From Mucilaginibacter aquatilis (GTDB lineage Bacteria > Bacteroidota > Bacteroidia > Sphingobacteriales > Sphingobacteriaceae), in the NCBI RefSeq assembly GCF_009755275.1, contig NZ_WQLA01000003.1, forward strand, positions 1-64,000: a DNA stretch of 64,000 nt, written 5' to 3'. This document shows, piece by piece, positions 45,979-55,300 of this stretch (positions within the stretch are counted from its first letter, which is position 1; each line of letters opens with the position of its first letter). Under the pieces are notes generated by a model. That model did not search any database. It was not told the origin of the DNA and worked only from the letters and a program-made list of their open reading frames with translations. Both the position numbers and the translations under genes were made by a program.

Positions 45979-46764
45979 TTAAATATAAATGTCACCCTTT
46001 AAATAAGTCACGGCATTGCCGCTCATCAGTACCCTGTCACCTTTAAGCTCGCACCAAAGCTCGCCTTTACGGGCTGATAGCTGGTAGGCATGAAGTTCGG
46101 TTTTATCCAAACGTTCGGCCCAGTAGGGTATTAGGTTACAATGAGCCGAACCGGTAACCGGGTCTTCGGGCACACCGGCGCCCGGTGCAAAAAACCGTGA
46201 AACAAAATCTGCATCCTTGCCCGGCGCAGTTACAATAACGCCAATGGTGTCAACCTTGGCAAGTGCTATATGATTAGGTTTCATGTCAACAATATCCTGC
46301 TCGTTTTCATACACCAAAAAGTAATCGCGCGAGCGTAAAACTGCTTTTGGGATTTTTCCATTTACACCTTCCAATAATCCATCGGGCATTTCGGCAGGGT
46401 GGGGCGGGCGCGAGGGGAAATCAAGCGTATAACGTTCACCATTTTTTGAAACTGTAAGTATGCCTGCTTTTTCTGTTTCAAAATGTATCAAGCTACCAGT
46501 GTAATTTAATTCGGTGAAAATAACATGAGCTGCAGCAAGCGTTGCATGTCCGCACAAATCAATTTCCAACTCAGGTGTAAACCAGCGTAAGTGATAGCCA
46601 TTTTGAGTTTTAACAAAAAAAGCTGTTTCGGCTAGGTTGTTCTCTGCTGCAATATTTTGCATAGTTGCCTCGGGTAACCAGTCTTGCAGCGGACAAACAG
46701 CTGCGGGGTTACCGCCAAACAAATCACTGGTGAAGGCATCAACCTGGTAAATAGGTATCTTCAT
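45979..46764 (-). CDS. PhzF-family isomerase
   Basis: A 261-residue PhzF-like protein, of the diaminopimelate-epimerase fold. It has YQVDAFTSDLFGGNPAAVCPL, the catalytic Glu in AAENNLAETAFFV, the first-half LCGHATLAAAHV and the second-half PVTGSAHCNLIPYWAERL. Phenazine genes are absent, so the true substrate is unknown, as for most members. It is separated by eleven bases from the ABC ATPase gene upstream. Confidence 0.92.
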   Translation of the reverse strand: MKIPIYQVDAFTSDLFGGNPAAVCPLQDWLPEATMQNIAAENNLAETAFFVKTQNGYHLRWFTPELEIDLCGHATLAAAHVIFTELNYTGSLIHFETEKAGILTVSKNGERYTLDFPSRPPHPAEMPDGLLEGVNGKIPKAVLRSRDYFLVYENEQDIVDMKPNHIALAKVDTIGVIVTAPGKDADFVSRFFAPGAGVPEDPVTGSAHCNLIPYWAERLDKTELHAYQLSARKGELWCELKGDRVLMSGNAVTYLKGDIYI

Positions 46765-46775
46765 AATGTAGGTAT

Positions 46776-47426
46776 TTAAAGGCTGCTAAGATATCCGTAG
46801 GTAACTAATTCATCGTTACTGGTAATTACCTTGGTAGTGCCATTGCTCAATAATACAATTTTATCGCTTACTTTTAATATATTTCGGTACTGATGATCGG
46901 TAATTATTATACCTTTAAAAGCTGAACGTTTCTTAATGATGGCTTTAATTTCCTCAGCTTGTATGGGTGATATATGCGTGAAAGGCTCGTCGAGCAAGAT
47001 GTAATCTGCCTTGCTGTACAATATTATCAAGGTTTCTAATTTACGGAGTTGCCCGCCAGAAAGCTCACCTGGTTTTTTATTACTGATTTCTTGAAAAGTG
47101 TCATAAGCAGTAAACTCGTCCCAGTCCTCATTACTAATCAGTGACTTTGCAAGTTCCGATATTTTGATGTGTTTAGGTAAATAATTGTGCTGTGGCAAGT
47201 AAGCAATTTTGCCGCTTGAGTAGCCGTTGTTTATATAATTACCATCAATATTGATGTACTTATAGGCGGGCTTCAACACACCGAATATAATGCGCAGCAA
47301 GCTCGACTTGCCACAGCCATTACGTCCTAATAAGCCGGTTACCTCGCCGGGCCGGCAATCAATATATATGTCCTGAAGAATTTTTCGGTTATCAAACTCA
47401 AGCAATACGCTGTCAACTTTAAGCAT
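46776..47426 (-). CDS. ABC transporter-type ATPase
   Basis: A 216-residue ATPase. Walker A is GRNGCGKSS, the Q-loop is in AYLPQHNYLP, the signature is LSGGQLRKLE, Walker B is YILLDEPFTH and the switch His is in ITDHQYRN. The sequence is divergent from the LolD-like ATPase elsewhere in the window and closer to LptB/LivF-type ATPases. It overlaps a 104-residue membrane protein gene by eight bases, and a PhzF gene follows. No ordinary permease is present, so the small membrane protein may be its partner (inference). Confidence 0.88.
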   Translation of the reverse strand: MLKVDSVLLEFDNRKILQDIYIDCRPGEVTGLLGRNGCGKSSLLRIIFGVLKPAYKYINIDGNYINNGYSSGKIAYLPQHNYLPKHIKISELAKSLISNEDWDEFTAYDTFQEISNKKPGELSGGQLRKLETLIILYSKADYILLDEPFTHISPIQAEEIKAIIKKRSAFKGIIITDHQYRNILKVSDKIVLLSNGTTKVITSNDELVTYGYLSSL

Positions 47427-47733
47427 GACTACTTTTTAAGCTTAAGTAAATAGTAACAGCGGTGATGAACAATAGCATATCAATTGCAAAAGTGAGCATA
47501 AACAAACTTCGAATAGTAACACCTGCATTGCGATAGTAGAAGAACTCTTGTGAGGCAAAAAACGTTTGGTAAGCAAACATACCCAGGTAACCGGCAAGCT
47601 TAAGTGGTAATGCAAGTATTAACGCAACCAAACCGCCACCGGCTATAATATAAAAACCAAGAACAGTAAAAATGAAGTGGTAAAGCCAAAAAGGCTTTGT
47701 AAAATGTATAAAAAGCCTGAGAAGGTTTTGCAT
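47419..47733 (-). CDS. Small membrane protein beside the ABC ATPase
   Basis: A 104-residue protein with about three hydrophobic helices (residues 14-33, 34-58 and 76-98) and a short charged C-terminus. It has no motif I recognise. It overlaps the ATPase start by eight bases, which argues for coupled translation and a shared complex. It is much smaller than a standard ABC permease. Confidence 0.7.
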   Translation of the reverse strand: MQNLLRLFIHFTKPFWLYHFIFTVLGFYIIAGGGLVALILALPLKLAGYLGMFAYQTFFASQEFFYYRNAGVTIRSLFMLTFAIDMLLFITAVTIYLSLKSSHA

Positions 47734-47836
47734 TGAAGTGAGTAGTAATAAAGGTTAATTACTTAACTCATGGGCGTGGCTTTTAGTATAGGCGGAATAT
47801 ATTTTGATAATGTTTGTACAGGAAGACTAACTGCTG

Positions 47837-48541
47837 CTAAAACATGCTTAATTGGGCGTTTGATTTATCGCCGTGTGCCAGTCGTACCTGGTTCACAAAG
47901 TTGTGGGCGTGCCGGGTTGGCTCGGGTATACGGTAACCACGTATGCAGTTCTTAATAATATCTATACTTTGCTGCATATCAACCTTGTGTCCCGGCGATA
48001 CAAAGATGGGCTTGCAGTTTTTTTTGCTGCGTAATGCAACACCAATCACTTCATTTTGATCATATAAATAGCTTTGAGCAAAGTGTTCATTTGCAGGTTC
48101 ATTGTATTTGCCATTAAGCCGGTTTTTAGCGCTGCCTATTGATGGTACATCAGTTAGTAAGCCAAAATGTGTTGCCAGACCCATGCGCTGCTCGTGAGCT
48201 ATTCCCTGGCCGTCAAGTATCATCAAGTCTGGTTTAATTTCAAGCTTATTCCAAGCTTCAAGCAAGGCTGGCACTTCACGGAAGGCTAGCAGCCCAGGAA
48301 TGTACGGAAAAGACGTACGCCATACAGCTGATGTTTGGCCGATGATTTTTAGCTCAGGATAAGTAAACAATACAATGCCCGCGTATTGTGTTTCTTCATG
48401 CTTATTTATTGATATATCTGCACCGCCAATAATGCTTATTGGCTTATCGAGATGACTGATGTTGATATGCCTGCGCATATCCTGATGACAAGCAATGGCC
48501 TGGGCAGGTGTGAGGCTTTCATAATTGGCAGGCAGCAGCAT
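47837..48541 (-). CDS. nfi: Endonuclease V (deoxyinosine 3' endonuclease)
   Basis: A 234-residue repair nuclease that cleaves near deoxyinosine. The catalytic Asp is in IIGGADISIN, followed by YIPGLLAFREVP, DLMILDGQGIAHEQRMGLA (second metal site) and SIGSAKNRL. A late VSPGHKVDMQQSIDII block and HNFVNQVRLAH close the family pattern. The ATG at 48541 is used; a TTG upstream would read through the sigma factor terminator. It lies directly after the sigma gene on the same strand. Confidence 0.93.
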   Translation of the reverse strand: MLLPANYESLTPAQAIACHQDMRRHINISHLDKPISIIGGADISINKHEETQYAGIVLFTYPELKIIGQTSAVWRTSFPYIPGLLAFREVPALLEAWNKLEIKPDLMILDGQGIAHEQRMGLATHFGLLTDVPSIGSAKNRLNGKYNEPANEHFAQSYLYDQNEVIGVALRSKKNCKPIFVSPGHKVDMQQSIDIIKNCIRGYRIPEPTRHAHNFVNQVRLAHGDKSNAQLSMF

Positions 48542-48553
48542 ATAAGCATAAAA

Positions 48554-48583
48554 CAAAAAAGCCTCCAATTGTTCATTGGAGGC
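48554..48583 (-). terminator. Terminator after the primary sigma factor gene
   Basis: A 9-base stem (48561-48569 with 48575-48583), followed on the minus strand by TTTTTT. It lies just upstream of the endonuclease V start. Confidence 0.75.
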
Positions 48584-48604
48584 TCTGTATGCATCAGGTA
48601 TTTA

Positions 48605-49465
48605 TTAACCTAAGTATGATTTCAATATTTTGCTACGTGAAGTGTGACGTAAGCGCTGCAATGCTTTGTCTTTAATTTGACGTACACGCTCGCGGGTTAA
48701 GTTAAACTTCTCGCCAATTTCTTCTAAAGATAGAGGATGATTGGTACCTAAGCCAAAGAATAATACAATGATTTCGCGCTCGCGTTCGGTTAAAGTAGAA
48801 AGTGAACGCTTGATTTCTTCAGATAACGACTCGTTAATCAGGATGGAGTCGGTATTTGGTTCCTGATTTTCAAGTACGTCTAACAATGTGTTTTCTTCAC
48901 CCTGTACAAATGGCGCATCCATTGATACATGACGGCCTGAATTGCTCAGCGTATCAGATATTTTGTCAACGGTGGTTTCCAAAATGTCGGCCAACTCCTC
49001 AGGTGATGGCTCGCGCTCATACTCTTGCTCTAATTTAGAGAAAGCCTTGCTTATTTTACTTAACGAACCTACCTGATTTAATGGTAAACGCACAATACGA
49101 GATTGCTCGGCAATGGCCTGCAAAATAGATTGACGGATCCACCAAACGGCGTATGAAATGAATTTGAAACCTTTAGTTTCGTCAAAACGTTTGGCCGCTT
49201 TAATTAAACCCAGGTTACCTTCGTTAATTAAATCGCCCAGCGTTAAACCTTGATTTTGATATTGTTTGGCTACCGATACCACAAAACGCAGGTTGGTTTT
49301 GGTTAGGCGCTCTAGAGCAGCCTGGTCGCCTTCGCGTATTTTTTGTGCTAGTATTACTTCTTCTTCGGCAGTTATCAGGTCAACCTTACCAATTTCGTGT
49401 AAGTATTTGTCTAACGACTGCGACTCACGGTTGGTAATGGATTGGGTTATTTTGAGTTGTCTCAT
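48605..49465 (-). CDS. rpoD: Primary sigma factor, Bacteroidota RpoD type
   Basis: A 286-residue sigma-70 without the long N-terminal region 1.1 of E. coli RpoD, as is usual in Bacteroidota. Region 1.2 is [15 protein letters not shown]. Region 2 has [34 protein letters not shown] and [14 protein letters not shown]. Region 3 has NQVGSLSKI. Region 4.2 is [29 protein letters not shown]. This factor would read the TAnnTTTG promoters found across the window. A TACCTTTG box lies 38 bases upstream of its start. Confidence 0.96.
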   Translation of the reverse strand: MRQLKITQSITNRESQSLDKYLHEIGKVDLITAEEEVILAQKIREGDQAALERLTKTNLRFVVSVAKQYQNQGLTLGDLINEGNLGLIKAAKRFDETKGFKFISYAVWWIRQSILQAIAEQSRIVRLPLNQVGSLSKISKAFSKLEQEYEREPSPEELADILETTVDKISDTLSNSGRHVSMDAPFVQGEENTLLDVLENQEPNTDSILINESLSEEIKRSLSTLTEREREIIVLFFGLGTNHPLSLEEIGEKFNLTRERVRQIKDKALQRLRHTSRSKILKSYLG

Positions 49466-49503
49466 TAATTATTACCTCGATTCTTGTTTTAGAATTGAAC
49501 GTG

Positions 49504-49511
49504 CAAAGGTA
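49504..49511 (-). promoter_or_regulatory. -7 box TACCTTTG upstream of rpoD
   Basis: Perfect TAnnTTTG on the minus strand, 38 bases before the rpoD ATG. Confidence 0.55.
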
Positions 49512-49638
49512 CACAATGTTGCTGAAATTTACTACTCTTATTTGATAATTACAAAATTATTACTATCGCAACATTTACAGCACATGTTCAATATTTATAA
49601 TAACTTATCATAAGTTGTACCAAACTGTCGATATTCAC

Positions 49639-50529
49639 TTAAATATCTGTCAGCTTAAATACATCTTTTACACGTATTCCTTTTTCGGTTTCTTTTACGG
49701 TGCAGCACTCATTGATTGGGTCGTGTTCAAGAAACAATACGTAATTGTTTAATAAAGCCTGTTGTAAAAATGTCTTTTTCTCTGCCATAGCCTGCAACGG
49801 AAACATGTCATAAGATGCCACATAGGCTATAGGCAAGTGACCGGCGGTGGGTACCAAATCGGCAATAAAAAATACTTCCTTGTTTTTGTAATGTATAAGA
49901 GGCAACATCATTGCTTTGGTGTGGCCCGATACAAAAAACAATTTGATGTTGCGGCTAAATTGTACACCATCACGTACCTCAATAAATTTTAGTTTGCCGC
50001 TATCTTTTAATGGTTCCAGGTTCTCCTTAAGAAAAGATGCTTTTTCACGCTCATTAGGATTAACAGTTGCCCAATTCCAATGCTCCTCATTTGTCCAGTA
50101 GGTAGCATTTCTAAATGCCGGGGCTAAGGTGCCGTTGTCATTGTCAACAGCACCGCCTACATGGTCTAAATGCAAATGGGTGAGGAGTACATCTGTAACG
50201 TCATCAGTAGTGAAGCCATGTTTGGCTAAGGAATGATGTAGCGTATCAGTGCCGTGCAGATGGTAAAAAGGTTTAGCCTTATCGCTTAACTTGTTGCCAA
50301 TGCCGGTATCAATTAAAATTACACGGTCTTCATCTACAACAAGCAGGCAACGCATAGCCAGCGTACACAAATTGTTTTCATCTGCCGGATTGGTTTTGCT
50401 CCATATGGCTTTTGGTACAACGCCGAACATTGCACCGCCATCAAGCTTGAAAAGACCGGTATTAATAGTGAAAAGCTTTGCCCCGATACTTTCTGAAGAT
50501 TGCATAGGGTTTACAAGGTTGGTAGACAT
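49639..50529 (-). CDS. Metallo-beta-lactamase-fold hydrolase
   Basis: A 296-residue MBL-fold protein with the metal motif THLHLDHVGG, a further His in VSGHTKAMM and Asp in IADLVPTAGH, and a late His in LEHDP. The LIDTGIGNKLSDK and HWNWATVNPNEREKASF segments resemble the AttM/lactonase-type and quorum-quenching-like groups, but the substrate cannot be told. Its TATATTTG promoter box ends five bases before the start codon. Confidence 0.9.
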   Translation of the reverse strand: MSTNLVNPMQSSESIGAKLFTINTGLFKLDGGAMFGVVPKAIWSKTNPADENNLCTLAMRCLLVVDEDRVILIDTGIGNKLSDKAKPFYHLHGTDTLHHSLAKHGFTTDDVTDVLLTHLHLDHVGGAVDNDNGTLAPAFRNATYWTNEEHWNWATVNPNEREKASFLKENLEPLKDSGKLKFIEVRDGVQFSRNIKLFFVSGHTKAMMLPLIHYKNKEVFFIADLVPTAGHLPIAYVASYDMFPLQAMAEKKTFLQQALLNNYVLFLEHDPINECCTVKETEKGIRVKDVFKLTDI

Positions 50530-50534
50530 CAGAG

Positions 50535-50542
50535 CAAATATA
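50535..50542 (-). promoter_or_regulatory. -7 box TATATTTG directly before the metallo-hydrolase gene
   Basis: Perfect TAnnTTTG on the minus strand, ending five bases before the ATG. It directly follows the lpd terminator hairpin. Confidence 0.5.
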
Positions 50543-50579
50543 AAAGCCCTTCCGGCTTTTTTGTAGCAGAAGGGCTTTT
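50542..50579 (-). terminator. Terminator after lpd
   Basis: An 11-base stem (50542-50552 with 50569-50579) around a 16-base loop, with T-rich sequence on the minus strand. It separates lpd from the metallo-hydrolase gene. Confidence 0.75.
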
Positions 50580-50602
50580 TATTTTAAGCGTTGTTATGTG
50601 TA

Positions 50603-51994
50603 TTATAAGTGAATTACTTCGCCATAAGCCTCAGCAGCGGCTTCCATAATTGCTTCGCTCATGGTAGGGTGAGGGTGTACCGATTTAATGATCTCATGAC
50701 CGGTAGTTTCCAGTTTACGGGCAACTACTACCTCGGCAATCATTTCAGTAACGTTGTTACCTATCATGTGCGCACCCAGGAACTCGCCATACTTTGCATC
50801 AAAGATAACTTTAACAAAGCCGTCTTTAGCACCTGCTGCACTGGCTTTGCCTGACGCAGAGAATGGGAAACGACCAATTTTTAATTCGTAACCAGCCTCA
50901 CGTGCGGCTTTTTCAGTATAACCTACAGACGCAACCTCAGGAGAGCAGTAAGTACAACCAGGGATGTTGTTATAGTTTAAAGGCTCAACATGCTGACCTG
51001 CAATTTTCTCAACACAAATAATACCTTCTGCTGATGCTACGTGTGCTAAGGCTTGACCTTTAACAATATCACCTATGGCGTAAACACCCTCAACATTGGT
51101 TTTGTAAAAGTCATCAACCAATACTTTTCCTTTGTCGGTTTTAACACCTGCTTCTTCAAGGCCTATACCCTCAAGGTTAGTAGTTACACCAACTGCCGAA
51201 AGTACAATCTCAGCTTCAAGGGTTTCAGTACCCTTGGCAGTTTTAACGCTTACTTTGCAAAGATCGCCGCTTGTATCAACAGACTCAACGGTTGAGCTGG
51301 TCATGATGTTGATGCCTTGTTTCTTTAAGGTACGGTTAAGTGCTTTTGACACTTCTTCATCCTCCAAAGGAACAATGTTATCTAAAAACTCAACTACGGT
51401 TACTTTGGTACCCATAGCGTTATAGAAGTAAGCAAACTCAATACCTATAGCGCCCGAACCTACAACCACCATTGATTTTGGTTGTTGAGGTAAAGCCATG
51501 GCCTGACGGTAACCAATAATTTTTTTACCGTCTTGTTTAAGGTTTGGTAACTCGCGCGAACGGCCACCGGTAGCTACTATAATATGTTTAGCTGTGTGCT
51601 CGGCTTTTTTACCATCGGCAGCGGTAACCTCAACGGTGCCTTTGCCTTTAAGCTTGCCAAAGCCCATAATAACGTCAATTTTGTTTTTCTTCATTAAAAA
51701 CTGAACGCCTTTGCTCATGCCTTCGGCTACGCCACGGCTGCGTTTAACCACAGCGCCAAAATCAGGCTCGCCTTTAACGTCAACGTTAATACCGTAATCG
51801 GCAGCATGTTTAATATATTCAAAAACCTGGGCACTTTTTAATAAAGCTTTAGTAGGTATACAGCCCCAGTTAAGGCAAATACCGCCTAATGATTCTTTTT
51901 CGATGATAGCTGTTTTCATTCCAAGCTGTGAAGCGCGGATTGCAGCTACATAACCACCCGGACCAGATCCGATAACAATTAAGTCGTAGTTCAT
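50603..51994 (-). CDS. lpdA: Dihydrolipoyl dehydrogenase
   Basis: The E3 flavoprotein of pyruvate and 2-oxoglutarate dehydrogenase complexes, 463 residues from the ATG at 51994. It has the FAD motif VIGSGPGGYVAAIRASQLG, the redox disulphide GGICLNWGCIPTKALL, the NAD motif VVGSGAIGIEFA and the C-terminal HPHPTMSEAIMEAA with catalytic His/Glu. The track-like longer frame begins with TTG and is not needed. No E1 or E2 genes are adjacent. A TAGCTTTG box lies upstream. Confidence 0.97.
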   Translation of the reverse strand: MNYDLIVIGSGPGGYVAAIRASQLGMKTAIIEKESLGGICLNWGCIPTKALLKSAQVFEYIKHAADYGINVDVKGEPDFGAVVKRSRGVAEGMSKGVQFLMKKNKIDVIMGFGKLKGKGTVEVTAADGKKAEHTAKHIIVATGGRSRELPNLKQDGKKIIGYRQAMALPQQPKSMVVVGSGAIGIEFAYFYNAMGTKVTVVEFLDNIVPLEDEEVSKALNRTLKKQGINIMTSSTVESVDTSGDLCKVSVKTAKGTETLEAEIVLSAVGVTTNLEGIGLEEAGVKTDKGKVLVDDFYKTNVEGVYAIGDIVKGQALAHVASAEGIICVEKIAGQHVEPLNYNNIPGCTYCSPEVASVGYTEKAAREAGYELKIGRFPFSASGKASAAGAKDGFVKVIFDAKYGEFLGAHMIGNNVTEMIAEVVVARKLETTGHEIIKSVHPHPTMSEAIMEAAAEAYGEVIHL

Positions 51995-52027
51995 TATGTT
52001 ATGATTTACTTTTTCAGATTTTGTTGC

Positions 52028-52035
52028 CAAAGCTA
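52028..52035 (-). promoter_or_regulatory. -7 box TAGCTTTG upstream of lpd
   Basis: Perfect TAnnTTTG on the minus strand, 33 bases before the ATG at 51994. Confidence 0.5.
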
Positions 52036-52100
52036 ACTAAAAAGCGTGATAGTAAAAACAGATGGAGGGTGTGGTGCAGACCATTTTAAAAACTGGTTTA

Positions 52101-52125
52101 CACTAACTTAACATTAATTTGGAAA
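52101..52125. repeat. Upstream element, copy 1
   Basis: Copy 1 matches copy 2 (52268-52292) in 22 of 25 positions, sharing the core ACTTAACATT. It has no -7 box after it. Confidence 0.65.
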
Positions 52126-52267
52126 ATTTATTAATAACAGAATTAAATATTGCAACAAATTGGCTTCTTTATCAGCTTATTTTAAAAAATAGAAGCGTTT
52201 ATTCACCTATTTCTTAATGAAATTTAAAAAATGAGAGAAAATGTTAAAAAAATCTAATATTTATTAA

Positions 52268-52292
52268 CACTGACTTAACATTGATATGGAAG
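52268..52292. repeat. Upstream element, copy 2, overlapping the promoter
   Basis: The second copy lies 167 bases after the first. It contains the TTG (52281-52283) that serves as the -33 box of the downstream gene, so a protein bound here would touch the promoter. Confidence 0.65.
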
Positions 52293-52308
52293 GCAGTATT
52301 TATCTTTG
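52281..52308 (+). promoter_or_regulatory. Promoter of the TonB-type outer membrane protein gene
   Basis: TTG at 52281-52283, a 17-base spacer, and TATCTTTG at 52301-52308. This is the best full match to the Bacteroidota primary promoter in the window. It lies 51 bases before the ATG at 52360. Confidence 0.75.
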
Positions 52309-52359
52309 TGCCGATTATTTAAAAACTATTTTAAACGTTCATTAAACAAAACAAAAAGT

Positions 52360-55300
52360 ATGAGGAAATTTCTACTTCTCAGCATGACATTTTTGTTAGC
52401 TACGGTGGCTGCCTTTGCACAGGTAACTACCAGTAGTATGACAGGATTGGTCAAAGACTCTAAGGAACCTTTAGTGGGTGCCACTATCAAAGCCACATTT
52501 GTTCCGGCGGGTACTGTTTATTCTACTTCAACCCGTGCTGATGGCCGATTCAGTATCCCAAACATGCGTGCTGGCGGTCCTTACACCATTGAAGTTACTT
52601 ACATTGGCTTTGAGCCTCAAAAATTCACCGACGTTACGTTGAAATTAGGTGAGCCTTTTGTTCTTAACGCAGTACTTGCGCAAACAGGTACTCAGCTTGC
52701 AGCAGTTAATATTGTTGCTTCAAACCCACGTTCGGTATTAAACTCTGACCGCTCAGGTTCAACAACCAACATCAGCAAAAGAGACATCTTGAACCTTCCA
52801 AGCGTACGTCGTAATATTAACGATCTTGTACGTGTAACCCCTCAGGCAAGTGCCGATGGTCAGTCAATTGGTGGTGGTAACTATCGTCAAAACAACATTA
52901 CAATTGATGGTGGTAACTTTAACAACCAATTTGGTATTGGTACTAACTTACCTGGTAATGGTAACCCAATTCCATTGGATGCGTTAGATGAGATTACTGT
53001 AAACGTAAACCCAACAGACGTTAGACAATCAGGTTTCATTGGTAGTGCTATTAATGCTACTACCCGTTCTGGTACTAATGAATTCAGCGGTTCTGCTTAC
53101 ACTTACTTCCGTAGCGAAAAACAACAAGGTACTAAAGTTAGAAACTACCCTGAACTTGTTCCGGCTGATTTAAACATCAAGATTTACGGTGCACGCGTTG
53201 GTGGTCCAATTATTAAAAACAAATTATTCTTCTTCGCAAACTTTGAGAAAGCTGAAGAACCAGGTATAAACTCACGTTTCAGAGCTTCTTCTGCATCTGA
53301 GCCTTTCCCGGCTACTCCAAACGTTAACCGTCCAACGGTTACCGAAATGGATGCTATCAAAGATTATTTGGTACAAAAATACGGTTACAACCCAGGCGAT
53401 TACCAAAACTATGGTTACAAAAGCACCCGTACCAATATTGTTGGTAGGATTGACTGGAACATAAGCGACAAACATCGCTTCAATGTTCGTTACAGCCGTT
53501 TAGAAAGCCAGGTGCCTTCTTTTGTAAGTACCTCTACCAATCCTCTTACCAGCTCTGTAATTTACCCTAATGGTGGAAACCGTAGTGATAACAACTCACT
53601 TACTTTCAGTAATTCAAACTACTACACCAATTACAACTTCTATTCATTATCAGCTGAGTTAAACTCAACCTTCTTCTCAAGGTTAGCAAACACTTTCCGT
53701 TTTACTTATAACAACCAAAACGAGCCAAGAAGCTCAACAGGAGGTTCTGCTTTCCCGTTTGTTGATATATTAAAAGATGGTCGTCCGTTTGCATCATTTG
53801 GCTCAGAGCCGTTTACAACCGGAAACTTACGTGACGTTAACTCATTATCTTTTGTAGACTATGTTCAATATAGCTTTGGCAAACACAATCTTTTAGGTGG
53901 TGTGCAAGCTGATATTAGCACTACTAAAAATGGTTTCCAACGTTTTGCAACAGGTTACTATGTATTCAATAGCTTTGATGATTTCAAAAACAATGTTAAC
54001 CCTCGTGCCTTTGCCCGTACGTTTTCATTAAATAATGATTACTCGCAAGCATTCCCAACATTTAAAAATCAAACTTACTCTATTTACGCTCAGGATGATT
54101 ACAACGTAAGTGAAAAACTGCGTTTATCATTCGGTGTAAGAGCTTCTTTATACAGATATAGCCAGGATGCTATTACTCATCCATTGGTAGCTGGTTTAAC
54201 ATTTGCAAACGGCGAAAGACTTAATACCGGATCTTTACCAAAGTCTGCGTTTTTAGTATCTCCGCGTGCCAGCTTCAATTATGATATTAAAGGCGATCGT
54301 AGCGTTCAGTTAAGAGGTAGTGCAGGTATTTTCTCAGGCGGTATTCCAAATGTTTGGATAGTTAGCCAGGTTGGAGATGCAGGTATGATTCAATTTACCC
54401 AAACTGCAGTTACTCCATCTGAAGTTTCTGCAATTGCTGGTCCGTTTGATCCAAACCCAAGAGCATATTTACCAGCAACTCCTCCTACAGCAGGTACTAC
54501 AATCCCTACTGCTCTGTCTTTCATCGATCCAAAGATCAAAGCTCCTCAAACTTTCAAATCTAACTTAGCTTTAGACGCAAGATTGCCTTTTGGCTTTACT
54601 GCAACAGTTGAGGCTATTTACAACCGCGATTTCAGAACTGTATTATTCAGAAATCCAAACTTGGTAGAAGGACAGCCGTTAAACGTTGCAGGTTATCCTG
54701 ACAACCGTTTGATCTATCCGTCAACCAATGGTGCTAAATACTACAACGTTTTAAGCGCAGCCGGTTTACCTGTTGCCAACAACACCACAGGAGCTACCGG
54801 TTTAAATACATATGTATTAGACAACGGAACAAAAGGTCACTACTTCTCAATTGCAGGAACTATCCAAAAGCAATTTAGCAAAGGCCTTTCTGCATCGTTA
54901 TCTTACATCCATAGCCAGGCAAGAACACAGTTTGATGGTAACGGAGATCAACCTTCAGGATCATGGCAAAACACTTTCTCTGTGAATGGTTCAAACACTC
55001 CGGAGATGGGTTATGCTGGTTACGTGTTACCAAACCGTATAGTTGCTAGCTTTACTTACCGTAAAGAGTATCTTAAACATTTAGCAAGTCAACTTACTTT
55101 ATTCTACAACGGTTCTAACCAAGGTCGTATTTCTTACACTTACAGCACAGACCTTAACCGTGATGGTGGTAACTCAGACTTGATTTATGTACCTAAAGAC
55201 CCAAGTGAAATTACATTTACACCGTTTACTATAGGTACTGGTGCTAACGCTGTAACTTACACTGCACAGCAACAAAGCGATATATTCTTCCGCTTTATTG

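Larger units (their letters stand above)
51995..52359. other. Divergent intergenic region between lpd and the TonB-type gene
   Basis: 365 bases, very AT-rich, without an open frame. It holds the lpd -7 box, two copies of a 25-base element, and the promoter of the large outer membrane protein gene. Confidence 0.7.

Noticed and set aside
45979-46764. Phenazine biosynthesis cluster
   Set aside because: PhzF-family proteins are widespread; no other phz genes are present.
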